Shown in pieces: positions 20,024-28,477 of a stretch of 64,000 nt of DNA (position 1 is its first letter; every line of letters starts with the position of its first letter). The position numbers were made by a program, and so were the translations under genes. The stretch lies in NCBI GenBank assembly GCA_013288685.1, contig JABDBM010000003.1:28323-92322 (forward strand), read 5' to 3'. The notes under the pieces were generated by a model. It was not told the DNA's origin. It made no database searches and saw nothing but the letters and a program-made list of their open reading frames with translations. The DNA comes from Bacteroidota bacterium. Lineage in GTDB: Bacteria > Bacteroidota > Bacteroidia > Sphingobacteriales > Sphingobacteriaceae.

Positions 20024-21328
20024 CTACTTTTCAAAATCATTGCTGTAAATAGGTTTCCCGTCCGCAGTTTTTAGGTCAACAAAATCTACCTGGCATAATC
20101 CATTTGATATAAAACCGATCCCGGTGATCAGTCCGCAACTTTGATGATAAGCTGCGGTAAAAACCTCAACGTTGTTGATGCTGATGCTTGCTTTTTTGTT
20201 CTTCACTTTAAATTCAACATTTTGCCAGTCTTTCACGTTAAATCCCAGCGACGAAAAATCGGTGGTTTTACCATCCAAAGCGTTCTCGCCAAATTGCGCA
20301 GCGGCTATAGAAGTGCAGCCTTTCAGCGTACTTCTGAAATACATAAAATACCGCTGGCAAAACACCTCGCTCATTAAATACGGGCAGGCCTCGTTGTTTA
20401 GCGGATTAACCTTTATCCTGAATTTCAGCACAAAATTATCGCTGCTGCTGGCTATTTTCGACGGAAAATACGCCTGTATAATTACATTTTCCTTTTCTAT
20501 ATCAACCTTCCCGGTTATCAAATCAGCAGGGCTTAGTTGCATCGCTCCGTGCCTGATCCCGTTATTTGCCGGAAATAAATATTTAGGAATACTTTTGCGT
20601 ACCCTTGGCATGGCATAAAAAAACCACCGGTCGGTTGGGATGCTTACCGGCAATTGTTTAATGATCTTGTTGTTGGCCATCAGTTTTGCGGTATGATAGC
20701 CGGGCTCGTAGTAAATATCGGTAAGGGTATAGCTGTGCTTAAATATTTTAACCCGCCGGCTTACATCCCACGATTGCTGGATGAAAAAACTATCGGCGTT
20801 TACCGAATCAATATTATACCTGAAGATGACGGTATTGGGCACATCGTTACCGGTTACTTTTACCGCCGAGAAATGGGCCTTATCGGCATTGCTTACCTCA
20901 CGCGGGCCGGCATTCATTAAAACCACAACCGCCAGTATGGCCAGCAAGGTCAACCCTCCGAGTAACATGAAACCGGTGCGCCGGAATTTATTGGGTTTAG
21001 TAGCGGGACTGCCTTCATCCGGCACTTGTTCAGTGCTGATGCCCGTTGCGATATGATTAAGTTTAAAGCTTTGCCAGTTTTTATACCCGGCAGAAACCGC
21101 TACGGCATCCAGCGTGGCTATTTGCGGTAACCGGGAAAACTGCCCGTTCAATAAGCGCTTCACGGTAGACAGGCTTAGCAAAACCCCCGTTTTTTCGTGG
21201 ATACGTTCGCATAAAAATTGCAGGTCGCGCTGCACCAAACTTTCGGGATGGGCAAAGCCCTCCTTTTGGCAAAGTACGGCCATGCAAATTTTTACCAACT
21301 GATGCTCATCAACACTGTTTGCCTGCAT
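20024..21328 (-). CDS. Membrane-tethered protein with N-terminal HTH-like domain
   Basis: This 434-residue protein has an N-terminal domain of about 95 residues resembling a helix-turn-helix module: LLSLSTVKRLLNGQFSRLPQ followed by IATLDAVAVSAGY. A basic linker leads to one membrane helix (TGFMLLGGLTLLAILAVVVL, about 119-138). The rest is an extracytoplasmic domain of about 290 residues with strands resembling a LamG/concanavalin fold at the end (SISINNVEVFTAA). The topology is that of a one-component transmembrane regulator like CadC or ToxR. DNA binding is inferred. It is divergent from the membrane protein at 21444. Confidence 0.65.
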   Translation of the reverse strand: MQANSVDEHQLVKICMAVLCQKEGFAHPESLVQRDLQFLCERIHEKTGVLLSLSTVKRLLNGQFSRLPQIATLDAVAVSAGYKNWQSFKLNHIATGISTEQVPDEGSPATKPNKFRRTGFMLLGGLTLLAILAVVVLMNAGPREVSNADKAHFSAVKVTGNDVPNTVIFRYNIDSVNADSFFIQQSWDVSRRVKIFKHSYTLTDIYYEPGYHTAKLMANNKIIKQLPVSIPTDRWFFYAMPRVRKSIPKYLFPANNGIRHGAMQLSPADLITGKVDIEKENVIIQAYFPSKIASSSDNFVLKFRIKVNPLNNEACPYLMSEVFCQRYFMYFRSTLKGCTSIAAAQFGENALDGKTTDFSSLGFNVKDWQNVEFKVKNKKASISINNVEVFTAAYHQSCGLITGIGFISNGLCQVDFVDLKTADGKPIYSNDFEK

Positions 21329-21349
21329 TTTGAAACTATTTGAACGGCT

Positions 21350-21386
21350 TTTGAAGGCGAAATTAAACAGGCCCCCACTAATTTTG
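21350..21386 (+). promoter_or_regulatory. Promoter for the membrane protein gene at 21444
   Basis: A TTTG box (21350-21353) and a TAATTTTG box (21379-21386) are 25 bases apart, slightly longer than usual for the Bacteroidota promoter. It lies in the divergent intergenic region next to the start of the HTH protein. Confidence 0.4.
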
Positions 21387-21443
21387 ATTCAGAAATTAAA
21401 CGCCGCATACAAACTTAATCTTAAATCATAAAAAACAAATAAA

Positions 21444-21905
21444 ATGAACAAGTTCTTCAAAACCGTACTTTTAACCTGGTTATTTGCGGGCACTACCGAC
21501 ATCATTTCGGCCTTCATCACCGTATACATCCACAGCGGAAAATTCCCGGCAAAAATGTTTCATTACATAGCCGGGGGCGCACTGGGGCTTAAGACAGCCA
21601 TTGCGGGTGGCAATGCAGTGGCCTTTCTGGGTTTATTTTTTCACTATTTTATCGCATTCGCATTTACGCTGCTTTTTTTTCTGCTGTTGCCGCGTGTGAA
21701 ATTTTTATCGTTCAACAAATACCTTATCGGGATGCTGTACGCCGTTTTTGTAAACCAGGTGATGGAACAGCTAATTCTTCGGCTTACCCCGCTTCCATCC
21801 GGTACGTTCGACCTTGCAAATGAATACATCGGCTGGATAAGCTTTGGAATTGTGTTTGGTATTCCCATCGCCTGGAATGCCTATAAATATTATGGGGTAG
21901 AATAA
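21444..21905 (+). CDS. Four-helix integral membrane protein of unknown function
   Basis: This 153-residue protein has about four hydrophobic helices, including AFAFTLLFFLLLPRV and a C-terminal ISFGIVFGIPIAWNAYKYYG. The family appears to be the small YagU-like or DUF1440-like membrane proteins, but that is only a resemblance in length and hydropathy. It is monocistronic with its own promoter and a strong terminator. The neighbouring membrane-tethered HTH protein is divergently transcribed and could regulate it (inference from position). Confidence 0.7.
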   Translation: MNKFFKTVLLTWLFAGTTDIISAFITVYIHSGKFPAKMFHYIAGGALGLKTAIAGGNAVAFLGLFFHYFIAFAFTLLFFLLLPRVKFLSFNKYLIGMLYAVFVNQVMEQLILRLTPLPSGTFDLANEYIGWISFGIVFGIPIAWNAYKYYGVE

Positions 21906-21915
21906 GGGACCGATT

Positions 21916-21948
21916 AGATTTGTCAACTTTTAAAAAGTTGACAAATCT
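21916..21948 (+). terminator. Strong intrinsic terminator
   Basis: A near-perfect 33-base palindrome has 16-base arms (AGATTTGTCAACTTTT and its complement) and T-rich flanks. It begins 11 bases after the stop of the membrane protein gene. Confidence 0.8.
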
Positions 21949-22028
21949 TTCTATTGCGATCTATAAGCATCGCGGGATATATCATCAGAGTTACCAGCCA
22001 AAGCAAATTAAAGTGCATGCATAGCGCC

Positions 22029-22111
22029 GGGTGAATGCTATTCGCCCCTACCGGTTATACAATGCAATGCCAATATTAATTCCCACCACACCGGGGCGAA
22101 TTGAATTCGCC
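22029..22111. repeat. Pair of REP-like hairpins sharing a GGCGAAT core
   Basis: The hairpins are GGGTGAAT-GCT-ATTCGCCC (22029-22047) and GGCGAATT-G-AATTCGCC (22095-22111). They lie in a 406-base gene-free stretch (21906-22311) that otherwise holds a terminator and a promoter. The shared core suggests a repeat family. Confidence 0.55.
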
Positions 22112-22212
22112 GGGCGCATGTTCCAATAGCACTTGTTCAATTATCGCCATTTTTCTTCCCTTCTCAGCCGCCGGCAATCGGAAAAATTGGTTACATCTTC
22201 CGAAGTTTCGGG

Positions 22213-22244
22213 ATTGCCCCGCCTGTTTTGCCGCCCTACCTTTG
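22213..22244 (+). promoter_or_regulatory. Promoter of the outer-membrane barrel gene
   Basis: TACCTTTG (22237-22244) matches TAnnTTTG exactly and an ATTG element (22213-22216) lies 20 bases upstream. The predicted mRNA has an A-rich leader of about 60 bases before the ATG at 22312. Confidence 0.5.
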
Positions 22245-22311
22245 ACCTGTCAAAACAAACAAAAAATGACAACGAACGAAAATGAATATTTACTTTTTAA
22301 ATTTTAATACA

Positions 22312-22911
22312 ATGAAAACTTCAATTAAATTAAGTGCAATTGCACTATCTATATTTACACTGTTAACAACCGCCGTTAAAGCACAAAACACTGCTACAGG
22401 CAGCACGGCCTCATCCACTTCAACAACTTACGACTCCGGTATCCGCCTCAGCGTTGGCGCTGATGCAGCGATCCCCTTAGGTAGCCTTAAAAACAACTAT
22501 AACTGGGCCATCGGCGGCTCGGTACAGGCCGATTTCCCAATTGTACAGAAACAATTGTTTGTAACCGTAAATGCCGGCTATCTGAACTTCTTTAACAAAA
22601 ATAACAACACCTTAAACACCGGCAGCGATCTGGAACTGCTTCCTGTTAAAGCGGGCTTAAAGTACTTCCCGATAACAGGCTTATACATCCAGGGCGAAGC
22701 AGGCGCTACCTTCCTGACTAACAAGAGCGAGGTTGGCGCTACCAAATCTGCAGCTTTTGTTTATGCTCCGCAGGTAGGTTACCTGATTCCTCTCGGTGGT
22801 AAAAACTACCTTGACGCAGGTGTACGCTTTGAAGGAAACACCAAATTTACCGATAATGGCACAACCAATAACTTCCTGGCACTGCGCGTTGCTTATGCAT
22901 TCGGTATATAA
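22312..22911 (+). CDS. Outer-membrane beta-barrel protein
   Basis: The ATG at 22312 is chosen because it directly precedes a signal peptide (KTSIKLSAIALSIFTLLTTAVKAQ); an upstream in-frame ATG only adds MNIYFLNFNT. The 199-residue product has alternating strands with aromatic ends (VTVNAGYLNFF, AGLKYFPITGLYIQGEAGA) and ends LALRVAYAFGI, with a terminal hydrophobic residue as in small 8-strand OmpX/OmpW-like barrels. It probably sits in the outer membrane. Codon use looks highly biased (GGC, GCC, ACC), suggesting good expression. Confidence 0.82.
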   Translation: MKTSIKLSAIALSIFTLLTTAVKAQNTATGSTASSTSTTYDSGIRLSVGADAAIPLGSLKNNYNWAIGGSVQADFPIVQKQLFVTVNAGYLNFFNKNNNTLNTGSDLELLPVKAGLKYFPITGLYIQGEAGATFLTNKSEVGATKSAAFVYAPQVGYLIPLGGKNYLDAGVRFEGNTKFTDNGTTNNFLALRVAYAFGI

Positions 22912-22940
22912 ATAATAATTGCTTTTTTGATTGTTTTGTG

Positions 22941-22965
22941 AGCCTGTTCCCAATTGGGGCAGGCT
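22941..22965 (+). terminator. Terminator after the barrel gene
   Basis: The palindrome runs AGCCTG..CCCAATTGGG..CAGGCT and is followed by a T-rich tract. It lies 30 bases downstream of the stop at 22911. Confidence 0.65.
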
Positions 22966-23070
22966 TTCGTTTGCTTTAATTACACGTTTAAACACCCATT
23001 TGACAGTATGGTGACCCGCTGACATTAGACAGACACTATTATGAGATTAACATAACAGTTGATACCCCGG

Positions 23071-23078
23071 TATTTTTG
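23071..23078 (+). promoter_or_regulatory. Promoter-like TATTTTTG box upstream of the AraC gene
   Basis: TATTTTTG fits TAnnTTTG and ends 17 bases before the ATG at 23096. No clear TTTG box is found upstream. Confidence 0.35.
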
Positions 23079-23095
23079 TCCTTTGCTTTTTCTGT

Positions 23096-24037
23096 ATGAA
23101 AGCAAATAATATGAAGCAACTTGACAAAGCATTTGATAACCCCGGCGGTCTCCCAAGCCCGTTTAACGAAACACATAACCTGGCCGCCGGACAATCTTTT
23201 GGAAACAAGGAAAATAACCGGAATAATATCATCGTGATAAAACACAGGGGCGGCCAAATTGAACCCTTCCAGGCTGGTGCCAACTACTATTCGCTGGCTC
23301 TTTGTTTAAAGGGAAGCGCCGTTCGTACAATTAATCAATACAGGTTCCGGGTTGGTCCGGGCAGTATTCACCTGGCACGCCCGGGGAGCCTCAATGCTTA
23401 TCATGAGGCCTCGGATGACCTGGAACTGCACACGGTTATGTTTACCGGCGAATTTCTTGCTGAAAGCATTGTCCGCGACTCGATGATTGGGAACTTGCTG
23501 GAAGAACGTAAAGAGGGGGCGCCATTTTTTCATCTCGATGAAAATACTGCCAAAATGATCACTCCGCTATTCGAAAAATTGGATAACGAAGTAAATACGG
23601 ATAAGCCGTTTCACGGCCAGTTAGCCCGACTGTTGTTTGCGGAGCTGATGTTGGAAACAAGCCGCTTTTGCAGAGGGAGCGATGTACAGATAACCTGGAA
23701 CACCAGCCGTCAGCACCAGCTTACCATTAAATTCAAAAGTCTTATTGAGGACAACTATATGACTTTGCGGACGGTTCAGGAATATGCCGACAAGCTTTTT
23801 GTGACCGCCAAACACCTGAGCGAAGTAGTTAAACAGGAGACAGGGCTCAATCCGCTGCACCATATCCATTCCCGCGTTTTCCAGGAGTCGAAATTTTGGT
23901 TATGCGGCTCGGGCCTGAGTATAAAGGAAATTGCATGGAAGCTGAATTTTGATACCAGCTCGCATTTCAGCAGGTTTTTTAAGCAATATACAGGGTATAA
24001 CCCTTCCGAATTTCAGAGGATCCAATGCGCTATTTAA
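23096..24037 (+). CDS. AraC family transcriptional regulator
   Basis: This 313-residue protein has an N-terminal cupin-like ligand-binding domain (about 40-180, with FRVGPGSIHLARPG) and a C-terminal double helix-turn-helix domain (about 210-310). The second HTH shows the family signature IKEIAWKLNFDTSSHFSRFF followed by KQYTGYNPSEF. ATG 23111 is an alternative start five codons in. The target and inducer are unknown; the adjacent minus-strand membrane protein is convergent and not an obvious target. Confidence 0.9.
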   Translation: MKANNMKQLDKAFDNPGGLPSPFNETHNLAAGQSFGNKENNRNNIIVIKHRGGQIEPFQAGANYYSLALCLKGSAVRTINQYRFRVGPGSIHLARPGSLNAYHEASDDLELHTVMFTGEFLAESIVRDSMIGNLLEERKEGAPFFHLDENTAKMITPLFEKLDNEVNTDKPFHGQLARLLFAELMLETSRFCRGSDVQITWNTSRQHQLTIKFKSLIEDNYMTLRTVQEYADKLFVTAKHLSEVVKQETGLNPLHHIHSRVFQESKFWLCGSGLSIKEIAWKLNFDTSSHFSRFFKQYTGYNPSEFQRIQCAI

Positions 24038-24053
24038 TGAAGGCGGATAAATT

Positions 24054-24500
24054 TTAATGCGGCTTTACCTTCGCGTGATGAATTTCGTTTAATTTAACGA
24101 TGGCCATTGTACAACAAACAGTGGCTAACCCGCTATAAATTGCCGCCGCCGGGAAGAAGAAAATAAAGACGTCTATCGTCAGTAATATGATGAATAAAGT
24201 AATGGGGATCAATAGCTGCAAACCCACAAGCGGGTATTTCATGCTAATGTCGCTCAGCGCCCAAAGCAGGCAGCCGGTGAGTACGATAAAAATGGCGATG
24301 ATATAGCCATAACCGTCAAAGTAATCGCCCATACTATGTTCGGCGCCCATGAACGGAAACTTCCGTTCGGTCATGTGTTTAACCACTACGTCATACGAAG
24401 GGCTCGACAAAGTCTTCCACTTTAGATGTCCCAACACATGAAATAAGGCATGAATAAACATTAGTACGGCCGAAATCCGGAGTAAAAGTCTTGGTCCCAT
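24054..24500 (-). CDS. Four-helix membrane protein of unknown function
   Basis: This 148-residue integral membrane protein has hydrophobic helices at about 8-26, 70-90, 95-115 and 118-135 (LLIPITLFIILLTIDVFIFF). The first helix carries HALFHVLGHLKW, a histidine-rich motif seen in a family of small membrane proteins sometimes near AraC genes. No function is assigned. It ends 16 bases from the stop of the AraC gene (convergent) and is divergent from the AI-2E transporter gene. Confidence 0.7.
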   Translation of the reverse strand: MGPRLLLRISAVLMFIHALFHVLGHLKWKTLSSPSYDVVVKHMTERKFPFMGAEHSMGDYFDGYGYIIAIFIVLTGCLLWALSDISMKYPLVGLQLLIPITLFIILLTIDVFIFFFPAAAIYSGLATVCCTMAIVKLNEIHHAKVKPH

Positions 24501-24668
24501 GGTTTAAAGGTTTATTTGAATGATTAAAATTGGGGAAATTTATTGCTTATTGCAAGTATTTTAAAAGTTACGACATTTACCCCCTGGAAAATGTATACCA
24601 GTATAAGAAACCCCGGCAAACAAATTGTTGATTAAACGCTTATTCAACACAACAAACAAACAGCATTT

Positions 24669-25787
24669 ATGGACCTGAAAAATTTTACCCGCCTGCCCTT
24701 TTACATCAAACTCGCCTGTGTAATGTTCAGCCTTTTTGCGCTGGGTGCGCTGGTGATACTGGCCAAGGATATTTTGGCGCCTTTAATCTTTTCATGTTTG
24801 TTTGCTATCCTGTTGATGCCGCTCGCGAGTTTCTTTGAACGGCGCATCCGGCTGCCGCGTGGCATGGCCTCCATGATCGCGGTGGTCCTGCTGCTGTCGT
24901 TCATCACCGTAGTGCTCTACGTCATCGGATCGCAGATTGCCGCCCTGCTCAAGGACTGGCCGGCCTTCCAGGCGCAGATCAGCCATTCACTCTGGAACTT
25001 CCGCGGCTGGGTATCGGCGCACTTTGGTATCACGAGGCAAAAGCAGCTCAACGTGGTTAGTTCTGCCACCAGTAAGGTAACCTCGCCCGATGCGGCGCTG
25101 GTGGGAACCACACTGTTGTCCCTTTCTTCAATTATACTGTTCCTGATATTTATCTTTATCTATACGTTCTTTTTCCTGCTGTACCGACGCCTTATCCTCA
25201 AGTTCCTGGAATCGGTTTTCCTGGAAGAAAACAAAAAAAAGGTGCACGAGGTGATAGAACAGGTGCAGGCGATTATCCGCCAGTATATTGTGGGTTTACT
25301 CATCGAAATGACGATAGTGGCTACTGTAGTGAGCACAACGCTTACGATACTGGGTGTACAATACGCCATCCTGCTCGGTTTGATCGCCGGTATTTTTAAC
25401 CTCATCCCCTATTTCGGCATTTTTGCCGCCATGGTGCTCAGCGCAACGGTAACCCTCGGAACATCTACCGACAGCACCGTTGCTATTTACGTGCTGATTA
25501 CTTTTGTAGCTACCCACCTAGTGGACAGCAATATTATTTTACCCCTGGTGGTTGGCTCAAAGGTGCGGATCAATGCGCTGGTTACCGTGCTGGGGGTGGT
25601 TATTGGCGAAATGTTCTGGGGCATTTCGGGCATGTTCCTTTCTATCCCGGTTATTGCCGTGCTCAAAATCATCTTCGACAGGGTGGAAAGCCTGCAGCCA
25701 TGGGGCATCATCCTTGGCGACGAAGAAAAGAAACAAAACAAACTGGCTAAGAAACTGAAGGTAGAGAGTGAAGAGGTGGGGGAGTGA
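24669..25787 (+). CDS. AI-2E family transporter
   Basis: This 372-residue inner-membrane protein of the AI-2 exporter superfamily has paired N-terminal helices (FALGALVILAKDILAPLIFS) and a soluble segment. The conserved C-terminal half holds LIAGIFNLIPYFGIFAAMV, HLVDSNIILPLVVG and GEMFWGISGMFLSIPVIAVL. Length and order match the family. Members move small molecules or ions; the substrate here is not known. It is a single gene with G/C-rich codons, ending just before a palindromic repeat. Confidence 0.9.
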   Translation: MDLKNFTRLPFYIKLACVMFSLFALGALVILAKDILAPLIFSCLFAILLMPLASFFERRIRLPRGMASMIAVVLLLSFITVVLYVIGSQIAALLKDWPAFQAQISHSLWNFRGWVSAHFGITRQKQLNVVSSATSKVTSPDAALVGTTLLSLSSIILFLIFIFIYTFFFLLYRRLILKFLESVFLEENKKKVHEVIEQVQAIIRQYIVGLLIEMTIVATVVSTTLTILGVQYAILLGLIAGIFNLIPYFGIFAAMVLSATVTLGTSTDSTVAIYVLITFVATHLVDSNIILPLVVGSKVRINALVTVLGVVIGEMFWGISGMFLSIPVIAVLKIIFDRVESLQPWGIILGDEEKKQNKLAKKLKVESEEVGE

Positions 25788-25831
25788 AGCGGATTGTGCC
25801 GAGCCATTGAAAGCATAACCTGCGCGGCCCG

Positions 25832-25878
25832 GTTGACTCACCCCCGACCTTCGCTTTGCTCGGCCACCCCCTCTCTAC
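25832..25878. repeat. Left half of a GTTGACTCACCCC palindromic repeat, split by an IS
   Basis: It begins GTTGACTCACCCCC and ends CCCCCTCTCTAC, the same left half as the four copies at 36059-37127. The other half of the central hairpin, GTAGAGAGGGGG, resumes at 27555 on the far side of the insertion sequence. Beyond about 27570 the right half no longer resembles the other copies. Confidence 0.75.
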
Positions 25879-25882
25879 GTTG

Positions 25883-27551
25883 GTGATCGTTGCACAACCA
25901 ACACTGGAGCAAGTTTTTAAAAAAAACTCTCCGGTGTGAATAATTATAGTCGTGAGACTACAAAAATGTTCTTTGAAATATTGATTAAAACCAAGACAGC
26001 GATTTTAAAGTATATTGTTGTCCAAATCTGCTTAATATGCTGTCAAATACATTCTTTTTATAATTAACTATCTGTATTTGAATTGATTGTGTAGGTCTCA
26101 AGGCTTTTTTGAGTAGCTTTTTAAGGTTGTAAGCTGTAGCAGCCATAAGCATACATTTGTTTGCTTGTTCAAGTCCCTTAGTATTTATCCTTTTTAAAGC
26201 TGTGTGGTTAATTAAGGAACCGAATACCGGCTCGACGGTACTGGATCGCAGCAACTTCATCCGTTTGCCTTTAGCACTTTCAATCCTTTGCTGCATTAGC
26301 TCATATAGTTGTTTATCTATAGAATCCGTGAGTTTCTTAAATCCTCTGGCGTTTGTGCAGCTTTCCTTAAGCGGGCAATTTTTACAATCATTAGGATTAG
26401 TTTCATATACCTTTTTAAGGATGGTTGTTTTTTCAGCAGCCTCAATACGCCGGAAAGGAAGTTGTACCCCCTTCACACAGGTATACCTGTCCTGCTCAGC
26501 ATCATAAATAAAGCCTTCGTTTTCCCGCGAGTGTTTATAGTTTCCGGGATTGGGAATGTATCCTTCAATACCCCGGCCTATCAATGCACGTATGGCATCG
26601 CCGCTGCTGTATCCTGTATCTGCCAGGAGTTCCTTGACCCGGATATCGTTCTCGCTCATGTTTTCAACCACATGGGTTAATATTTCCCGCATACTTGTAT
26701 TATCAGCAGCATTCCCAGGAAAAGCCTGAATATAAGTAATGAAGTGACTTTCAGTATCTACGCTCATTTGAGATCTGTAGTATAAGTTCATCGGTTTACC
26801 CGGTTTCATCGTTAATCGGGCATCAGGATCTGACGGGCTAACATGTGTCTGATTCGTCGGGCCGGGTTTGTCCTGATCATCTTTTTTATTGTCTTTTGGC
26901 TTTTCCGGCTGTGTGGGTTCATCTTCGCTGTTGTCATTCAATTCCCGGCTAAAAACGGAAGCATCTTCCATAACCAGTCTTTCAATCATGCTATGCCTTG
27001 AGGCATTTGCTGGTATCAAAGCACTGTCAACAGCTTGTCGTTTACCCGAAATCAAACCTTCGTTAATACACAGCTTTAACACTTGTTTAAACAAGGACAC
27101 AAATTGCTCCTCACCATAAAGCTTACGGGTACGGCTTAAAGTTGAATGCCATGGTAATTCTTCACCCAAATCATATCCTAAAAAATAAAGAATATCCATT
27201 CGCATGCCTGAAGTTGCGACAATGCGCCGGTCACTGTTAATGTTTTCAATATAACCCACAAGCATCAATTTCATGAAAACGATTGGGTCGATACTCTTTT
27301 GACCTTCTTTACCATAGTATTCCGACGTAGACCGATATAAGAAATCCAGATTAAGCAATTTCTTTAACCGCCGATAGAAATTATCGGCCGGAACATAGTC
27401 TGAAAGCTGAAATTGAATGAACAACTTTTCCTGATGATCTTTTTTCCCTTGCATAGGCTAATATACTAAAAATCAAAGTTTTAATCAATATTTCAAAGAA
27501 CTTTTTTATTGCAAGTTCTTAATTAACTTGCTTTAGTTGTGCAACGATCAC
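25883..27551 (-). mobile_element. IS1182-type insertion sequence, complete, with 4-bp target duplication
   Basis: The element is 1669 bp. Perfect 16-bp terminal inverted repeats GTGATCGTTGCACAAC lie at 25883-25898 and 27536-27551. Direct repeats GTTG flank both ends (25879-25882 and 27552-27555). A second, perfect 24-bp inverted repeat lies inside, at 25968-25991 and 27478-27501, the left copy overlapping the end of the transposase gene. Removing the element and one GTTG restores CTCTCTAC-GTT-GTAGAGAG, the loop region of the palindromic repeat. Confidence 0.85.
25985..27454 (-). CDS. IS1182 family transposase (DDE, IS4/IS5 superfamily)
   Basis: This 489-residue protein has the N-terminal domain of IS1182 transposases (DPIVFMKLMLVGYIENINSD). 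The DDE catalytic core includes AVDSALIPANAS, LADTGYSSGDA with the second Asp, and a final EPVFG in STVEPVFGSLI. A charged low-complexity insert (about 175-205, DEPTQPEKPKDNKKDDQDKP) precedes the second half. A cysteine cluster (CKNCPLKESC.NARG) typical of the family is present. The frame is intact with good codons, so the element may be active. Confidence 0.93.
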   Translation of the reverse strand: MQGKKDHQEKLFIQFQLSDYVPADNFYRRLKKLLNLDFLYRSTSEYYGKEGQKSIDPIVFMKLMLVGYIENINSDRRIVATSGMRMDILYFLGYDLGEELPWHSTLSRTRKLYGEEQFVSLFKQVLKLCINEGLISGKRQAVDSALIPANASRHSMIERLVMEDASVFSRELNDNSEDEPTQPEKPKDNKKDDQDKPGPTNQTHVSPSDPDARLTMKPGKPMNLYYRSQMSVDTESHFITYIQAFPGNAADNTSMREILTHVVENMSENDIRVKELLADTGYSSGDAIRALIGRGIEGYIPNPGNYKHSRENEGFIYDAEQDRYTCVKGVQLPFRRIEAAEKTTILKKVYETNPNDCKNCPLKESCTNARGFKKLTDSIDKQLYELMQQRIESAKGKRMKLLRSSTVEPVFGSLINHTALKRINTKGLEQANKCMLMAATAYNLKKLLKKALRPTQSIQIQIVNYKKNVFDSILSRFGQQYTLKSLSWF

Positions 27552-27636
27552 GTTGTAGAGAGGGGGAAAAATTCGGTCGCTCGCTGCCACAAGCCTCCCG
27601 GCTTGTCGCCCAAATGCCAGGCAACCTTCGAGCGCA

Positions 27637-28065
27637 TCAATCCTCCTCCCCATCACCGGCCCTCCAAAGTTTAATTGTTATGCTATTAGGATTCTTTTCT
27701 TCGGCTTGCAGGTCTTTGGTTTTATGGACATAAACCATATCATTTTTATTGGCCCATAGCTCGTATTCCACCTCGCCGGGTATTTGGCCGGTGAGCACGG
27801 TGCCGGGCGGTATTTCAAAGTGCCGCATAATCATCAGGATTATCCGTTCGGTCTTCTTCATATCATCCATGGTTTTTTCCATTTTTGCTTTATAGGCTTG
27901 CACCTCGCGGTAATAGTTTATGATGGCATCCACTTCGCTTAAGCGGGTTTGTCCGCTATAAAGCGGTGCGTTGTTCAACAGGTTTTCGAAGCGATCGTGA
28001 CGCTTAAAAAGCAGCTGGGTAAGGTTGTAATAATGGTTGCAATGGGCTGTAAATTCGGAGGTCAT
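27637..28065 (-). CDS. Hypothetical cytoplasmic protein
   Basis: This 142-residue protein has no signal peptide or membrane helix. The first two-thirds is predicted helical coiled coil (YYREVQAYKAKMEKTMDDMK), then EIPPGTVLTGQIPGEVEYEL and an acidic C-terminus. No family was recognised. It is a single gene next to the IS right flank; its 3' end lies close to the broken palindromic repeat but the frame appears intact. Confidence 0.6.
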   Translation of the reverse strand: MTSEFTAHCNHYYNLTQLLFKRHDRFENLLNNAPLYSGQTRLSEVDAIINYYREVQAYKAKMEKTMDDMKKTERIILMIMRHFEIPPGTVLTGQIPGEVEYELWANKNDMVYVHKTKDLQAEEKNPNSITIKLWRAGDGEED

Positions 28066-28307
28066 GGTTTTTTTGTTGAATAGTTAAAATGGGATGTGTG
28101 TGAGGTTTGTGGCATGGTATCTTGACGCTTGTTACCTGATTTGGCGATCCCTGGGGCTGGCATTCAAAGCCTCAACATTGAAATTGTTAGGTCCCATGGG
28201 CCAAGATTTGATTGCTTTGAGCAGAACTATTTGTATCTTTATTTTATAATAGTCAGTTTAATACCTGCGTTCAAGTTATTTAATATGGCAACCATAACTC
28301 ATCAATC

Positions 28308-28472
28308 ATGAAAACCGTTAAGAAGTTTACGTCGTTTGAGGATTTGAAATCTGTCGAAAACAACACGGTGGATAACAAATTGAGTTTGAAAAAACACAAC
28401 GACTTCGAAAAAGTTATAAAAAGTATACACGCCGTAAAAGTGAATCCAATTAATAATAAGCAACCTCAATAA
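28308..28472 (+). CDS. 54-residue protein upstream of the nucleotidyltransferase
   Basis: A short basic protein (about a quarter lysine plus histidine) begins MKTVKKFTSFEDLKSVEN and ends VNPINNKQPQ. It stops 5 bases before the ATG of the nucleotidyltransferase, so the two are almost certainly co-transcribed. Size and position resemble a toxin-antitoxin partner, but no known family is recognised. The motif FTSFEDLKS resembles short peptides found before nucleotidyltransferases in this phylum (recollection, not checked). Confidence 0.6.
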   Translation: MKTVKKFTSFEDLKSVENNTVDNKLSLKKHNDFEKVIKSIHAVKVNPINNKQPQ

Positions 28473-28477
28473 TTCAT

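Noticed and set aside
25968-27501. Inner 24-bp inverted repeats as the true ends of the IS
   Set aside because: No target duplication flanks them. The outer 16-bp repeats have a 4-bp duplication and their removal restores the palindromic target.
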